Notes: a model not told the origin generated them from the sequence alone. DNA of 64,000 nucleotides from Acetobacter ghanensis (GCF_001499675.1 NZ_LN609302.1:1587896-1651895), one strand, 5' to 3'. Positions 18,027 to 26,695 are shown, counted from the first letter of the stretch. Program-made: numbers and translations.

Positions 18027-19286
18027 TTATGCTGGGGCGCGTAGGAGAACACGGTTCAGGCGTTCTAGAATATCAAAGCTTTCGCGCCAGACGTGCCGGA
18101 ATTTTTCTGCACTTACGCCGCGGGTCGCCAGAATGGCGGCCAGTTCTCTCACGGTTCTTTCTCCATCAATCAAGGGTAGAATGCCCCGTGCTTGTGGAGG
18201 AAGCGGGATAGGGACAACCAGAGTGCCAAAATGGAATGGTAGCATGTTATCTGGCGTCATCTGCTTGGCCAGTTCAGCCCCAGGAATTTCTCGCATGATG
18301 GGAACAGCATCGGGCGCGAGCGGGTCGGGTTTTTTCGGCTTGGCATCTTTACGGACAACATACGCCACATGGGTTGCCATGTTGCCAGCCAGATCCTCTG
18401 CAATAGCGGCCTGTTCCTGCCATGGGAGGACTGCGATACGTGCGCGCAGCCTTGGGTCTGGCAAAAAAAGACCGGGATTGTAGCGTGCGGGTTCCATAAG
18501 TGCCGCCGGTTCCAGCCCTGTCTGATCCAGCAGGGAAAGGAACTCGGTAATGGTATAGGAGCGGTCTCTGGGGTTGAGCAGCAGGTCATACAAACCGGCG
18601 TCCCCACCAGAAAGATGGTCGCCAAAGTTGCCATTCTGACGCAGCCATGCGGTTGCGGGTAGAGTACGCATGACCCGGCGGGCAACATCCAGCCGTTCTT
18701 CTGGTGACTGTGTGAAGGGCGCCAGTTTTGCTAGCGCATCTTGCAACATATAAACGCCAGTACGGCCGTATGGAGCATAGACCATAAGGCCCATGCCGCC
18801 TTGCGGAGCCAGATGACGTTCGAGGGATTGCAGGGCGGATGCCGGGTCTGGCAGGTGATGCAGGACGCCGCAGCAGTCAATGTAATCGAATAGCCCTAGG
18901 TCCAGTGTTTCCATTTCGGTCAGGGATCCCTGAATAAAACGGATATTTTCTAACGAGCGGACTAAAGCACGGGCCTCTGCAATGGCCAGTGCTTTAGTCG
19001 AACGGTCCAGACAAATAACTTCAGCCGGGCGGGCAACCCGAGCAAGCTGGGTGGCCAGCATGATGGCGCCATCCCCTGTGCCGCACCCTGCTACGAGCAC
19101 CCGTAATGGCTGGCTACGGGGGCGCTGTGCGCCAAAAACCCAATAGTCTATTTCCCTCAGGTGGCTGGGGCTGCCAATAAGCAGCCGGCGAGCCTCATCC
19201 TGTGGGTTGCGCTCTGGGTATGGATAAGCCTCGTACTGGGCTGCCAGCCCGGCATCGCGGTCATCTGTTGCGGCGTTATTTGTCAT
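18027..19286 (-). CDS. Class I SAM-dependent methyltransferase, substrate unknown
   Basis: A 419-residue protein with a Rossmann methyltransferase domain. The SAM-binding motif I (LRVLVAGCGTGDGA) is at about residues 62-75, an acidic motif II (ICLDRSTKAL) near 95 and FDYIDCCGVLHHLPDP near 133-148. About 220 residues follow the catalytic core, including a C-terminal helical segment typical of a group of alphaproteobacterial proteins. The substrate cannot be deduced. It lies between the betaine-binding-like gene (12-base gap) and the DUF218 gene. Confidence 0.8.
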   Translation of the reverse strand: MTNNAATDDRDAGLAAQYEAYPYPERNPQDEARRLLIGSPSHLREIDYWVFGAQRPRSQPLRVLVAGCGTGDGAIMLATQLARVARPAEVICLDRSTKALAIAEARALVRSLENIRFIQGSLTEMETLDLGLFDYIDCCGVLHHLPDPASALQSLERHLAPQGGMGLMVYAPYGRTGVYMLQDALAKLAPFTQSPEERLDVARRVMRTLPATAWLRQNGNFGDHLSGGDAGLYDLLLNPRDRSYTITEFLSLLDQTGLEPAALMEPARYNPGLFLPDPRLRARIAVLPWQEQAAIAEDLAGNMATHVAYVVRKDAKPKKPDPLAPDAVPIMREIPGAELAKQMTPDNMLPFHFGTLVVPIPLPPQARGILPLIDGERTVRELAAILATRGVSAEKFRHVWRESFDILERLNRVLLRAPA

Positions 19287-19298
19287 GGGTTTTGGCCT

Positions 19299-20048
19299 TT
19301 AGCGGGGCAGCAGTTTTCCACGCTGCCAAGCTTCCGCAGCTTCATCTGCACTCATACCTTCCACGCGCATGGCATAATCCATGGCGCTGATGATCTTGGC
19401 GCTGAGCATCAACTCATCCAGTTCATCCAGCAGGTCAGTTTCCAGCTCGTCTCGCAGTCCTTCGCGGAGGAGCAGAGTAACTTCCTGCTCTTGTCCCAAT
19501 GCTTTTTCGGGATCATTCAGAATACGCAGACCGCCCTGATGGAACAGAAAGCAGGGCTGGAACAACGGCATGATGTTCTGCGGCGTGGAACCCAGTGCGG
19601 CATTCAGCTTTGCCAGTGCCTCTTCGTCCGGTAGGACGTCCAGTGTGAAGCCCGCATCTGCCAGCCTGTAAGCTGCCAGCACCCGCTCCATACGTTTTTC
19701 CAGAGATTGTGGCGTTATAATAACGCGTGAGATTTCAGGGCCAGCCTGCGCCAGCTCACTTAAAGATGCGAGCGGGCTGTTCTCGTCCGAAATACAGCAG
19801 CAGGCTTCTGGCCGGAACAGTCGGCCCAGTTGCGTGATGCCGGGGGACAGAAGGTCGGCATCGTCCTCTGGCAGCCATGCAGCAACGTAGATGTCAATTT
19901 CATGCTTGCGCAGTAGGTCAGCCAGAGCCTGTTTGGGGCCAGTTACAATTTCGGGCTCAACATCGTTGGCTTCCAGAACCCGAATGATGGTGGCTGCCGT
20001 CGCCTCATGAATGGTGGAATCAGGATAGGCGAGTGTCAGGGATGTCAT
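19299..20048 (-). CDS. Cytosolic OpuAC-like (glycine betaine/choline-binding type) protein
   Basis: A 249-residue protein that resembles the OpuAC/ProX substrate-binding domain: an opening LTLAYPDSTIHEATAAT, the EIDIYVAAWLPEDD tryptophan motif near 50-63, and an ending with SADEAAEAWQRG. It starts directly with the domain and has no signal peptide or lipobox. No permease or ATPase gene is adjacent. It may therefore be an intracellular sensor or binding protein and not a transporter part, but the ligand is unknown. It leads the small cluster with the methyltransferase and DUF218 genes. Confidence 0.65.
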   Translation of the reverse strand: MTSLTLAYPDSTIHEATAATIIRVLEANDVEPEIVTGPKQALADLLRKHEIDIYVAAWLPEDDADLLSPGITQLGRLFRPEACCCISDENSPLASLSELAQAGPEISRVIITPQSLEKRMERVLAAYRLADAGFTLDVLPDEEALAKLNAALGSTPQNIMPLFQPCFLFHQGGLRILNDPEKALGQEQEVTLLLREGLRDELETDLLDELDELMLSAKIISAMDYAMRVEGMSADEAAEAWQRGKLLPR

Positions 20049-20179
20049 TTCGGGTTCCTCTGGATCGGTCGGGACTGCAAAAGAAGTCTGCCTAGTCCTT
20101 GCCGCACGAGAAAGCGGAGTGGCAATCCCTCAAATGGAAATATCTGCCTCCATTGGGCATTTTTATACGGCAGATGGCA

Positions 20180-20218
20180 AAGAAAAACCGCCACACCTCA
20201 TGGCAAGGCGTGGCGGTT
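20180..20218 (-). terminator. Intrinsic terminator after the 118-residue unknown gene
   Basis: Perfect 9-base-pair stem (20186-20194 with 20210-20218). On the minus strand it is followed by TTTTTCTTT. It lies 30 bases after the stop at 20250. Confidence 0.8.
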
Positions 20219-20249
20219 GGAAAGCACCAGAAAAATGGTTGAGGTAACG

Positions 20250-20606
20250 TTAGGCTGCAACAATCCCCTGCTTAACCGGGAGAACAGGGCGGATCATGTT
20301 CAGCGCATCGGCAAAAGATGCGAACTGACCCAAAGTGGTGTCACGCACGGCGTCCATGACAATCCAGCGGTTGCCGCGTGAATAGACTTTGTAAGCAGGG
20401 TTTGAGGTTTCGCGCACCCAGACCAGAACGTAACCGGAGGACACACCGGCCTGTTTTTCTTCCGCAGGAAAAATGTCCGCATCGCAGATGCCCATCGGCT
20501 GGCTGGCCGCAATCCAGCGATCCAGATAGTCGCGGTGACGGCACATGATTTCCATCTGAAACGGAATAACCTGACAGACGTTCTGTGTTTCCGACTGACG
20601 CAGCAT
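20250..20606 (-). CDS. Conserved-looking hypothetical protein, 118 residues
   Basis: I do not recognise a family. The sequence has no signal peptide or membrane segment, a C-M-C-R-H-R-like basic patch near 20-28, and a compact mixed alpha/beta core (SGYVLVWVRETSNPAYKV, then NRWIVMDAVRD). An AGGGGAT site precedes the ATG at good spacing and a strong terminator follows, so it is likely a real single-gene unit. It may be lineage-specific. The promoter should lie in the long AT-rich region upstream. Confidence 0.65.
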   Translation of the reverse strand: MLRQSETQNVCQVIPFQMEIMCRHRDYLDRWIAASQPMGICDADIFPAEEKQAGVSSGYVLVWVRETSNPAYKVYSRGNRWIVMDAVRDTTLGQFASFADALNMIRPVLPVKQGIVAA

Positions 20607-21219
20607 GAATTCTGTATCCCCTACTCAAAACCCGGTGGCTCTTTCTGTTTTGGAGCTTAAGGGGGAAACTTCCTGTCGCGCTATAGGAAAGAGAGACCTT
20701 TCGCCTCATAAAAGGGCAGGTTGATAGGGTAGTGACGAAAAAAACACAGAAAGTGAGAATCTGAGGGCAAAAAATGCACAAAAAAACAACATATGAGTAA
20801 AAATTAGGCAATTAAAGTGGCGTGTGGTGTTTCTTGAGTGAGGCGAAATTAAACAAATCGTCTTTGTGTGGGTGAATGTGACGGCCCGATCCTGCTGGGT
20901 TGGTAAAAAAATAAAGGCCAAAGGCTGTATGAATGATGGCCTCCCTCTCCCCCATTTTATCTAGTGGTCAAAAATATAATGCAGCCCAGCCCGGATTCTG
21001 AGTGCTGCTCAATGTCTCTGCAAATCTGGAGATATGTCGTGTGTCGTATGGTGGGATATCATGCAGGCGGCGGCAGGCGGCGTTTCCGTCAATTATCACA
21101 ACCTTGTGATATGAAGAAAAGTGCGTGAAGCGGGCGCGGATTTCATGCTTTGCTGTAGCAGCACGCTGATGACTGTGCTACGCATGTGTTGGGCATGTTT
21201 GCAGTATTCAGGAGGGGGA
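20607..21219. other. Long noncoding region between two divergent genes
   Basis: About 610 bases with no gene I can support. The segment 20740-20900 is clearly richer in A and T than its surroundings, with several runs of five to seven A. It must hold the divergent promoters of the 118-residue unknown gene and the cold-shock gene. A weak AGGCCA/TGGCCT hairpin lies near 20916-20944. Small ORFs in it look random. Confidence 0.5.
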
Positions 21220-21336
21220 ATGATGGGCTTTTTGTTCAAAGCACGTAAACCTGTCAACCCACTCTTGCAGTTTGCCCGTATTTCAATATCCGGAGAAGCT
21301 TCCATCTTCTCCGCACTCCAGGATCAAGACCGTTGA
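21220..21336 (+). CDS. Possible 38-residue leader ORF coupled to the cold-shock gene
   Basis: An ATG-ATG start at 21220 has an excellent Shine-Dalgarno (AGGAGGGGG) a few bases upstream, the strongest I noticed in the window. It encodes MMGFLFKARKPVNPLLQF and 20 more residues, ending in a TGA that overlaps the TTG start of the next gene as TTGA. A longer frame from a GTG at 21121 exists but lacks such a site. It could be a coupling leader peptide for the double cold-shock protein. There is no homology evidence. Confidence 0.4.
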   Translation: MMGFLFKARKPVNPLLQFARISISGEASIFSALQDQDR

Positions 21337-22016
21337 AAAGTAACAGGACCGACCGCAGCCCCCGTTCTCCTCGCCGCGGCGGATTTGATGACGACTATAT
21401 GTCGATGCCTTCTTTCGGTGAACGCCCCTCTTATGGTGGTGGCGACCGTGGTGGGTTTGCTCCGCGCCGGCCCGCTGGTGGTCCGCAGGTTATCGCTTCC
21501 GGCCCGGAAGTGGGTGCAGCCGTCAAGTGGTTCAATGGCGAAAAAGGCTTCGGCTTTGTCGAACTCGCTGATGGCACAGGCGATGTGTTCCTGCACGCCA
21601 ACGCGCTCTCTCAGGCTGGTGTTCAGGGTGTAAATCCCGGTGCTACGCTGGTGGTGCGCATTGGTCAGGGCCCGAAGGGGCGTCAGGTCGCCGAAGTCAT
21701 CTCTGTTGATGAAAGCACGGCTCAGCCGGAACGTCCGCGTAGCCCCGCTGGCGGTCGCCCGGGTTTTGGTGCGCGTCCTGCGCGTCCGGCTCCTGATCTG
21801 TCCAACGCTGAAGACACGCGCGGTACCGTTAAATGGTATAACGCTGTTAAGGGCTTTGGCTTCATCACGCCAGAAGGCGGCGGCAAGGACATCTTCATTC
21901 ACGCATCAGCACTGGAACGCTCCGGTCTGCCTGGTCTGAACGAAGGTCAGGGTGTCAACGTCAAGGTTGTTCAGGGCCAGAAAGGCCCGGAAGCTGCTGA
22001 AGTGACCTCTGCCTAA
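21333..22016 (+). CDS. Protein with two cold-shock domains
   Basis: A 227-residue protein with two cold-shock domains: one near residues 63-128 (AAVKWFNGEKGFGFVEL, GDVFLHANAL) and one near 162-226 (GTVKWYNAVKGFGFITP, KDIFIHASAL). Both keep the RNP1 (KGFGF) and RNP2 motifs used for single-stranded RNA/DNA binding. The N-terminal 55 residues and the linker are rich in R, G and P, which can add nucleic-acid affinity. The only upstream start is TTG at 21333 with CAGGA upstream, so it may depend on coupling to the leader ORF. Likely an RNA chaperone. A strong terminator follows. Confidence 0.88.
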   Translation: MKSNRTDRSPRSPRRGGFDDDYMSMPSFGERPSYGGGDRGGFAPRRPAGGPQVIASGPEVGAAVKWFNGEKGFGFVELADGTGDVFLHANALSQAGVQGVNPGATLVVRIGQGPKGRQVAEVISVDESTAQPERPRSPAGGRPGFGARPARPAPDLSNAEDTRGTVKWYNAVKGFGFITPEGGGKDIFIHASALERSGLPGLNEGQGVNVKVVQGQKGPEAAEVTSA

Positions 22017-22042
22017 AATATTGCTTTTTAGCGGTATGTAAG

Positions 22043-22076
22043 AAAAAAGCCCCGGTTTTTTAACCGGGGCTTTTTT
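22043..22076. terminator. Strong bidirectional terminator
   Basis: Perfect 15-base-pair stem (22043-22057 with 22062-22076) with a four-T loop. It has a T run on both strands, so it ends both the cold-shock gene and the convergent smpB operon. Confidence 0.93.
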
Positions 22077-22127
22077 TGTGGCTGCGCAATGGACAAATGT
22101 ATGGGGCTCTAGGCTTTTGGGAAAAGA

Positions 22128-22634
22128 TTAGTAGTCGCCCTTCCCTTTGTTGCGCAGTAGGCGCGCCTTATCGCGCTGCCAATCCCGGTCAGCAACAGTC
22201 TGTCGTTTATCAACGCTTTTCTTGCCAACGCCCAATCCGAGCGTAACCTTGGCCAGCCCGCGATCGTTGAAGTGTATATCCAGCGGGACAAGGGTTGCCC
22301 CCTGTTTGGCTATTGCGCCCATAAACTTTTGCACCTGTTTGCGGTGCATGAGCAGTTTGCGTGGAGCGCGCGAATCAAAGCGGGAGAGCACCCCGCCCTG
22401 ATATTCTGGAATATAGCTGTTAAACAGCCACAGCTCGCCATTACGTTCGCCAGCAAAGGCTTCGCCAATTGTCGCGCGGCCCAGTCGTAGGCTTTTAACT
22501 TCTGGGCCTTTAAGAACAAGCCCGGCTTCCACTGTTTCTTTTATGGCGTAGTTGAAGCGTGCCTTGCGGTTTTGCGCGACCATGCCGTGGGAGATCATGG
22601 TGCTTTTGCTGGATTTTCCAGATTTGCCCGACAT
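22128..22634 (-). CDS. smpB: SmpB: tmRNA-binding protein
   Basis: Binds tmRNA and takes part in rescue of stalled ribosomes. The 168-residue protein shows the canonical NRKARFNYAIKETVEAGLVL opening near residue 22, EVKSLR near 45, and the basic C-terminal tail (KKSVDKRQTVADRDWQRDKARLL). It follows dapA by 2 bases and is probably co-transcribed with it, a common alphaproteobacterial pair. About 13 extra N-terminal residues rich in S, G and K precede the usual start. Confidence 0.96.
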   Translation of the reverse strand: MSGKSGKSSKSTMISHGMVAQNRKARFNYAIKETVEAGLVLKGPEVKSLRLGRATIGEAFAGERNGELWLFNSYIPEYQGGVLSRFDSRAPRKLLMHRKQVQKFMGAIAKQGATLVPLDIHFNDRGLAKVTLGLGVGKKSVDKRQTVADRDWQRDKARLLRNKGKGDY

Positions 22635-22636
22635 GA

Positions 22637-23527
22637 TCAGTCCAGCAGCCCGACTTCGACCAACGCCTGCCGTACTTTTTGCCGGGATGCATCAGAGAGC
22701 GGAGCAAGTGGCAGACGGCATGTCTCTCCCGCAAGGCCCAACAGGCTTGCTGCATACTTGGCTGGTGCTGGGTTGCTCTCGCAGAACAGTGTGTCGTGCA
22801 GAGGTGTCAGGCGGTCCTGAATATCCATGGCTTCCTGCGTTTTCCCAGCTTTCCACGCGCTTTGCACTGCGGCGCAGAGAGCAGGAGCAACATTGGATGT
22901 TACGCTGATGCAGCCATCTCCCCCAGCAGCCAGAAAGGCAACGGCTGTGCCGTCTTCGCCTGAAAGCTGATTAAAAGGCTTTTCAACCGCACGACGAACC
23001 TGAAGGGGGCGGAACAGATTAGCGGTCGCATCTTTTACGCCCACAATGTTCCCATGTTTTGCTAGGCGGGCTGTTGTTTCCACGCTGATGTCAATAATGG
23101 AGCGACCCGGAATATTGTAAAGAATAACCGGAATGGAAACGGCATCAGCAATTGCCATAAAATGCCTGTAAAGCCCTTCCTGCGTAGGCTTGTTGTAGTA
23201 CGGTGCGACAACAAGGGCTGCGGCCGCTCCAGCCTGTTCCGCGTGGCGCGCCAGATCAACAGCTTCAGATGTGCTGTTGGAGCCTGCCCCGGCAATGACG
23301 GGCACGCGACCATTGGCGATTTTGATGGTGCGCTCCACAACGGCGTGATGCTCGGTATGGGAGAGCGTGGGGCTTTCTCCCGTTGTGCCGACGGCACAAA
23401 GCCCTGCTGTGCCTTCCTGTATCTGCCAGTCCACCAATTTTTCAAACGAGACAAAATCCAGGCTGCCGTCCCGGTTCATCGGGGTGATGAGTGCGGTTAT
23501 GGAGCCGGAGAAGAATGTATGAGACAT
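22637..23527 (-). CDS. dapA: DapA: 4-hydroxy-tetrahydrodipicolinate synthase
   Basis: Condenses pyruvate and aspartate semialdehyde at the start of the lysine/diaminopimelate branch. The 296-residue TIM barrel shows GTTGES near 46-51, the catalytic tyrosine in LYNIPGR near 136 and the Schiff-base lysine in GVKDATAN near 164. Spacing to pheA is 11 bases, to smpB 2, so the run kdsB-pheA-dapA-smpB may be one operon. Confidence 0.96.
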   Translation of the reverse strand: MSHTFFSGSITALITPMNRDGSLDFVSFEKLVDWQIQEGTAGLCAVGTTGESPTLSHTEHHAVVERTIKIANGRVPVIAGAGSNSTSEAVDLARHAEQAGAAAALVVAPYYNKPTQEGLYRHFMAIADAVSIPVILYNIPGRSIIDISVETTARLAKHGNIVGVKDATANLFRPLQVRRAVEKPFNQLSGEDGTAVAFLAAGGDGCISVTSNVAPALCAAVQSAWKAGKTQEAMDIQDRLTPLHDTLFCESNPAPAKYAASLLGLAGETCRLPLAPLSDASRQKVRQALVEVGLLD

Positions 23528-23538
23528 GGAGCAGTCAC

Positions 23539-24435
23539 TTATCCTGGAATGGCATCTGCGGGAGCGGAACGCGGAGTGTCCTGCTCATTGGCTGGTGCGT
23601 TGCGCCGGAAAGGCGATTGTTTATACACGCCTAGAATTGTGGCGTTTTTGGAAAAAAATTCAAGTTCCGCCAAGGCTTTGCCCAGACGGGAATCACCGGG
23701 GTGTCCTTCTACATCCATCAAAAAGCGTGTAGCGGCAAACGTATCGCCCGACATATAACTTTCAAGTCGGGTCATGTTCACGCCGTTGGTAGCAAAACCG
23801 CCTAACACTTTATAGAGAGCGCCCGGCGTATTCTGCACGCTAAAGAGGAGCGTTGTCATGACGTGGGGTGTCTGGGGTTCGGGTTCTTCGGGCGTGCGGG
23901 CCGTAATATAGAAGCGCGTCGTATTGTGGGCGGCATCTTCCACATTGCGCTTTAGAATTTCCAACCCGTACAGGTCTGCGGCCAAAGCGGAAGCTACTGC
24001 TGCTTCTTCGGGTTTTTGCCATAAGGCAACCAGTTCTGCCGCACCCGCCGTGTCAAACTCCGTAACAGGAGTCAGGTTGTATGTTTTAAGCAGGTTGCGG
24101 ATTTGGGCCATGGCAACGGGGTGTGTATGAACCCGGCGGATCTGCTCCATGCGCGTGCCGGGTACAACCAGCAGGCAGTGTTCAACACGCTGGAAATGTT
24201 CCCCAATAATATGCAGCCCTGCGGCAGGCAGGAGAGAATGGATGTCTGGCACGCGGCCAGCAAGGCTGTTTTCGCACGCCAGCATGGCCTGTTCCGCCCT
24301 GCCCGCATGGACTGCATCTATGGCGTCGGCAAAGCTATGGCATGGCAAGGTTTTCCAGCCCGGTCGTGCTGCACGACAGGCCATGTCCGAATAGGCACCG
24401 GGCATACCCTGAAAGGCGATAACTTTGTCCATCAT
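23539..24435 (-). CDS. pheA: PheA: prephenate dehydratase
   Basis: Converts prephenate to phenylpyruvate for phenylalanine synthesis. The 298-residue monofunctional form has a PDT domain (AFQGMPGAYSD at the start, TRFYI near 178) and a C-terminal ACT domain for phenylalanine feedback (GALYKVLGGFATNGVNMTRLES near 206-227). No chorismate mutase domain is fused. It starts 6 bases after kdsB. Confidence 0.94.
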   Translation of the reverse strand: MMDKVIAFQGMPGAYSDMACRAARPGWKTLPCHSFADAIDAVHAGRAEQAMLACENSLAGRVPDIHSLLPAAGLHIIGEHFQRVEHCLLVVPGTRMEQIRRVHTHPVAMAQIRNLLKTYNLTPVTEFDTAGAAELVALWQKPEEAAVASALAADLYGLEILKRNVEDAAHNTTRFYITARTPEEPEPQTPHVMTTLLFSVQNTPGALYKVLGGFATNGVNMTRLESYMSGDTFAATRFLMDVEGHPGDSRLGKALAELEFFSKNATILGVYKQSPFRRNAPANEQDTPRSAPADAIPG

Positions 24436-24441
24436 GGGCTT

Positions 24442-25173
24442 TTATGCTCCAAGCAGGCGGCGAGCCCGTTCCAGATCCTGTGGTGTATCAACCCCAAACG
24501 GCGCGATTGCAATACGTGAACACCCAATGCGCATACCATTTTCCAACGCACGAAGCTGCTCCAGGCTCTCACGTGTTTCCAGCCCGGATGGCGGGAGTTG
24601 TACAAAACGCGCAAGAGCCTCGCGCCGCCACCCATAAATACCAACATGATGCCAGAAAGTGCCCTGCCCCCATGGGATGGGCTGGCGGGAAAAATAGAGC
24701 GCCGGAGCATGTTCGGTTGTCGGGCCAAAGTGGCAGGCAACCTTAACGACGGAAGGGGCTATTTTTTCCTCTTCCGTAGTAATGGGTGCGACCAGCGTGC
24801 CAATATCGTATGCCGCATTGTTCATGGTTGTAAGAACCGCGCGTAACGTGGCGGGTTCAAGCGTAGGCAGATCACCTTGCAGGTTGATAATGGTGTTGTG
24901 GCGCCCATCCGGGTCAAGGGTTTGCACGGCCTGCCATACCCGATCGGAACCGGATGGAAGGTCAGCGTCTGTCAATACGGCCTGACCGCCAGCATTTGTG
25001 ACAATATCACAGATTTCTGGGTCTGCGGCAGCAACTGCTACGGGGCCAATATCAGCCCGGAGAGCCGCATTAAGGACATGCAGGATCATGGGGCGCCCGG
25101 CTATGTCGGCCAGAGGCTTGCCGGGGAGTCTTGTCGAGGCAAGTCTGGCGGGTATGACAACGAGGGGCGGCAT
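24442..25173 (-). CDS. kdsB: KdsB: 3-deoxy-manno-octulosonate cytidylyltransferase
   Basis: Activates Kdo as CMP-Kdo for WaaA. The 243-residue protein begins with VVIPARLASTRLPGKPL, the nucleotide-binding signature, and contains the NLQGDLPTL and YFSRQPIPW segments near residues 98 and 160. It starts 86 bases from the divergent cytochrome gene. First gene of the probable kdsB-pheA-dapA-smpB run. Confidence 0.96.
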   Translation of the reverse strand: MPPLVVIPARLASTRLPGKPLADIAGRPMILHVLNAALRADIGPVAVAAADPEICDIVTNAGGQAVLTDADLPSGSDRVWQAVQTLDPDGRHNTIINLQGDLPTLEPATLRAVLTTMNNAAYDIGTLVAPITTEEEKIAPSVVKVACHFGPTTEHAPALYFSRQPIPWGQGTFWHHVGIYGWRREALARFVQLPPSGLETRESLEQLRALENGMRIGCSRIAIAPFGVDTPQDLERARRLLGA

Positions 25174-25277
25174 GATCGGCTTGCTCCAAAATACTGCGCG
25201 GCTTATAGCCGTGGAAAAGCGGCGCGCAGTCTAGAAAAGCTGCAATGTAAACGCAACCAGTGATACACAGGGCGGTA

Positions 25278-25799
25278 ATGCGGATGGATGGCAGGTTCCT
25301 GAACAGGGTGGCGGTTTCGGCCTTGCTGAGCGTTGTAGCTATGGCTGGCGCATTTGCAACCGCGCAATCTGTTGTGCCGGACACGGCTCCGACTGCTCCC
25401 GTTTTCCAACTACCTAACACGCAGTCTGTGGCTGTGCTTCCGTTCCTGTCTCATGCCGATCAGGTGCATGGTGGGCAGTTGGTCCGGCGGATATGCGCCC
25501 AGTGTCATGGCCTTGTGGCCGGGGACGAAAGTGCCGGTCCGGTGCTGGACGGAGTTGTAGGGCGTAACGCCGCCTCCCTGCCCGGTTATGCTTATTCCGC
25601 GGCATTGCGTCAGCACGCATCTCAGGCCTGGGATGATCAGAGGCTGGCGGACTGGCTTATGGCTCCGGCCCGGTATGCACCGGGCACGCGCATGTCTTTT
25701 GCCGGGCTGTCAGACCCGCAGGATCGGGCCGATGTGATCAGCTTCCTGCATACGCTGCATACTTCCCTCCCAACCCCAACAACAGGAGCGGCCAGATGA
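25278..25799 (+). CDS. Periplasmic class I c-type cytochrome
   Basis: A 173-residue mono-heme cytochrome of the mitochondrial/c2-like type. A signal peptide or anchor covers about residues 7-30, the heme motif CAQCH is at 73-77, GPVLDGVVGRNAASLPGYAYSAAL follows, and the axial methionine is likely M139 in PGTRMSF. It would carry electrons in the periplasm. A GTG at 25260 is a possible earlier start. Its stop overlaps the hisN start as ATGA, an odd pairing of respiratory and histidine functions that may only reflect compact layout. Confidence 0.88.
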   Translation: MRMDGRFLNRVAVSALLSVVAMAGAFATAQSVVPDTAPTAPVFQLPNTQSVAVLPFLSHADQVHGGQLVRRICAQCHGLVAGDESAGPVLDGVVGRNAASLPGYAYSAALRQHASQAWDDQRLADWLMAPARYAPGTRMSFAGLSDPQDRADVISFLHTLHTSLPTPTTGAAR

Positions 25800-26593
25800 G
25801 CCACCAGACGAAGATCGACCAATTTGTGGACGTGGCCACCATGCTGGCCGATACGGCGCGGAGCGTTGTTCGTCCGTGGTTCAGGCGCGGTGTGGATGTG
25901 GATAGCAAGAAGGATGCCAGCCCTGTTACCATTGCCGACCGAAGCGCTGAACGGGTGATGCGTGCCATTCTGGCTGAGCGGTTGCCAGGGCATGGTGTGT
26001 TTGGGGAGGAGTTCGGTCAGGAAAAAGCGCAAGCAGACTACCAGTGGTTACTGGACCCGGTGGATGGCACTCGGGCGTTTGTAACAGGTCGTCCGCTGTT
26101 TGGAACGCTGATAGCTCTTTTTTATCAAGGGGAGCCGCTGCTTGGTGTGCTGGACCAACCGGTTCTGCAGGAGCGCTGGTTCGGCGTAAAAGGGCGGGCA
26201 ACCGAGTTTTCCTCCAGGTTGGGTGGTAAGGCCGGAACCCGGCAGGATGTAACGTTGGACAGGGCCGAAATGTCCTGCACATCCCCCGAGATGCTGGAAC
26301 TGGCACCACATGATAACTGGAAAATTCTCAAACAGCAGGCCCGCCGCATGACATGGGGCGGGGATTGTTATGCCTATGGCCTATTGGCGCTTGGGCAGAT
26401 TGACCTGATTGCAGAATGTGACATGAACCCGTGGGACTGGGGTGCCCTTGTTCCCATCGTGCAGGGGGCTGGTGGCGTGATGACCGCATGGGATGGTTCT
26501 CCCTTGCGCATGGATGGGGACCGCACGGTTCTGGCTGCCGGGTCTGCCTCCCTGCACCGCGAGGCCGTAAGGATTTTGGGTGCGGGGCGGTAA
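25796..26593 (+). CDS. hisN: HisN-type histidinol-phosphatase (inositol monophosphatase family)
   Basis: A 265-residue phosphatase that probably dephosphorylates histidinol phosphate. The metal-binding motif DPVDGTRAF lies near residues 82-90, preceded by FGEEFG, with a C-terminal CDMNPWDWGALVPIVQGAGG. This T-R-A-F variant and the GRPLFGTLIAL stretch are typical of HisN and not of SuhB. A second family member lies at 10917 with a clearly different sequence. It is coupled to the cytochrome gene by ATGA. Confidence 0.85.
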   Translation: MSHQTKIDQFVDVATMLADTARSVVRPWFRRGVDVDSKKDASPVTIADRSAERVMRAILAERLPGHGVFGEEFGQEKAQADYQWLLDPVDGTRAFVTGRPLFGTLIALFYQGEPLLGVLDQPVLQERWFGVKGRATEFSSRLGGKAGTRQDVTLDRAEMSCTSPEMLELAPHDNWKILKQQARRMTWGGDCYAYGLLALGQIDLIAECDMNPWDWGALVPIVQGAGGVMTAWDGSPLRMDGDRTVLAAGSASLHREAVRILGAGR

Positions 26594-26695
26594 GATTTCT
26601 ATGCGCGATACAGGCAAATTTAGGGGCGTAGGCTATTCATTGCGTCTGTTTTGCGATAGGTCTGCGCATCGGTACAACAGCGATGGTCAGTCCAT

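Noticed and set aside
10917..26593. The two inositol-monophosphatase family genes as a recent duplication
   Set aside because: Their sequences outside the metal motifs are very different, fitting separate SuhB-like and HisN-like groups.
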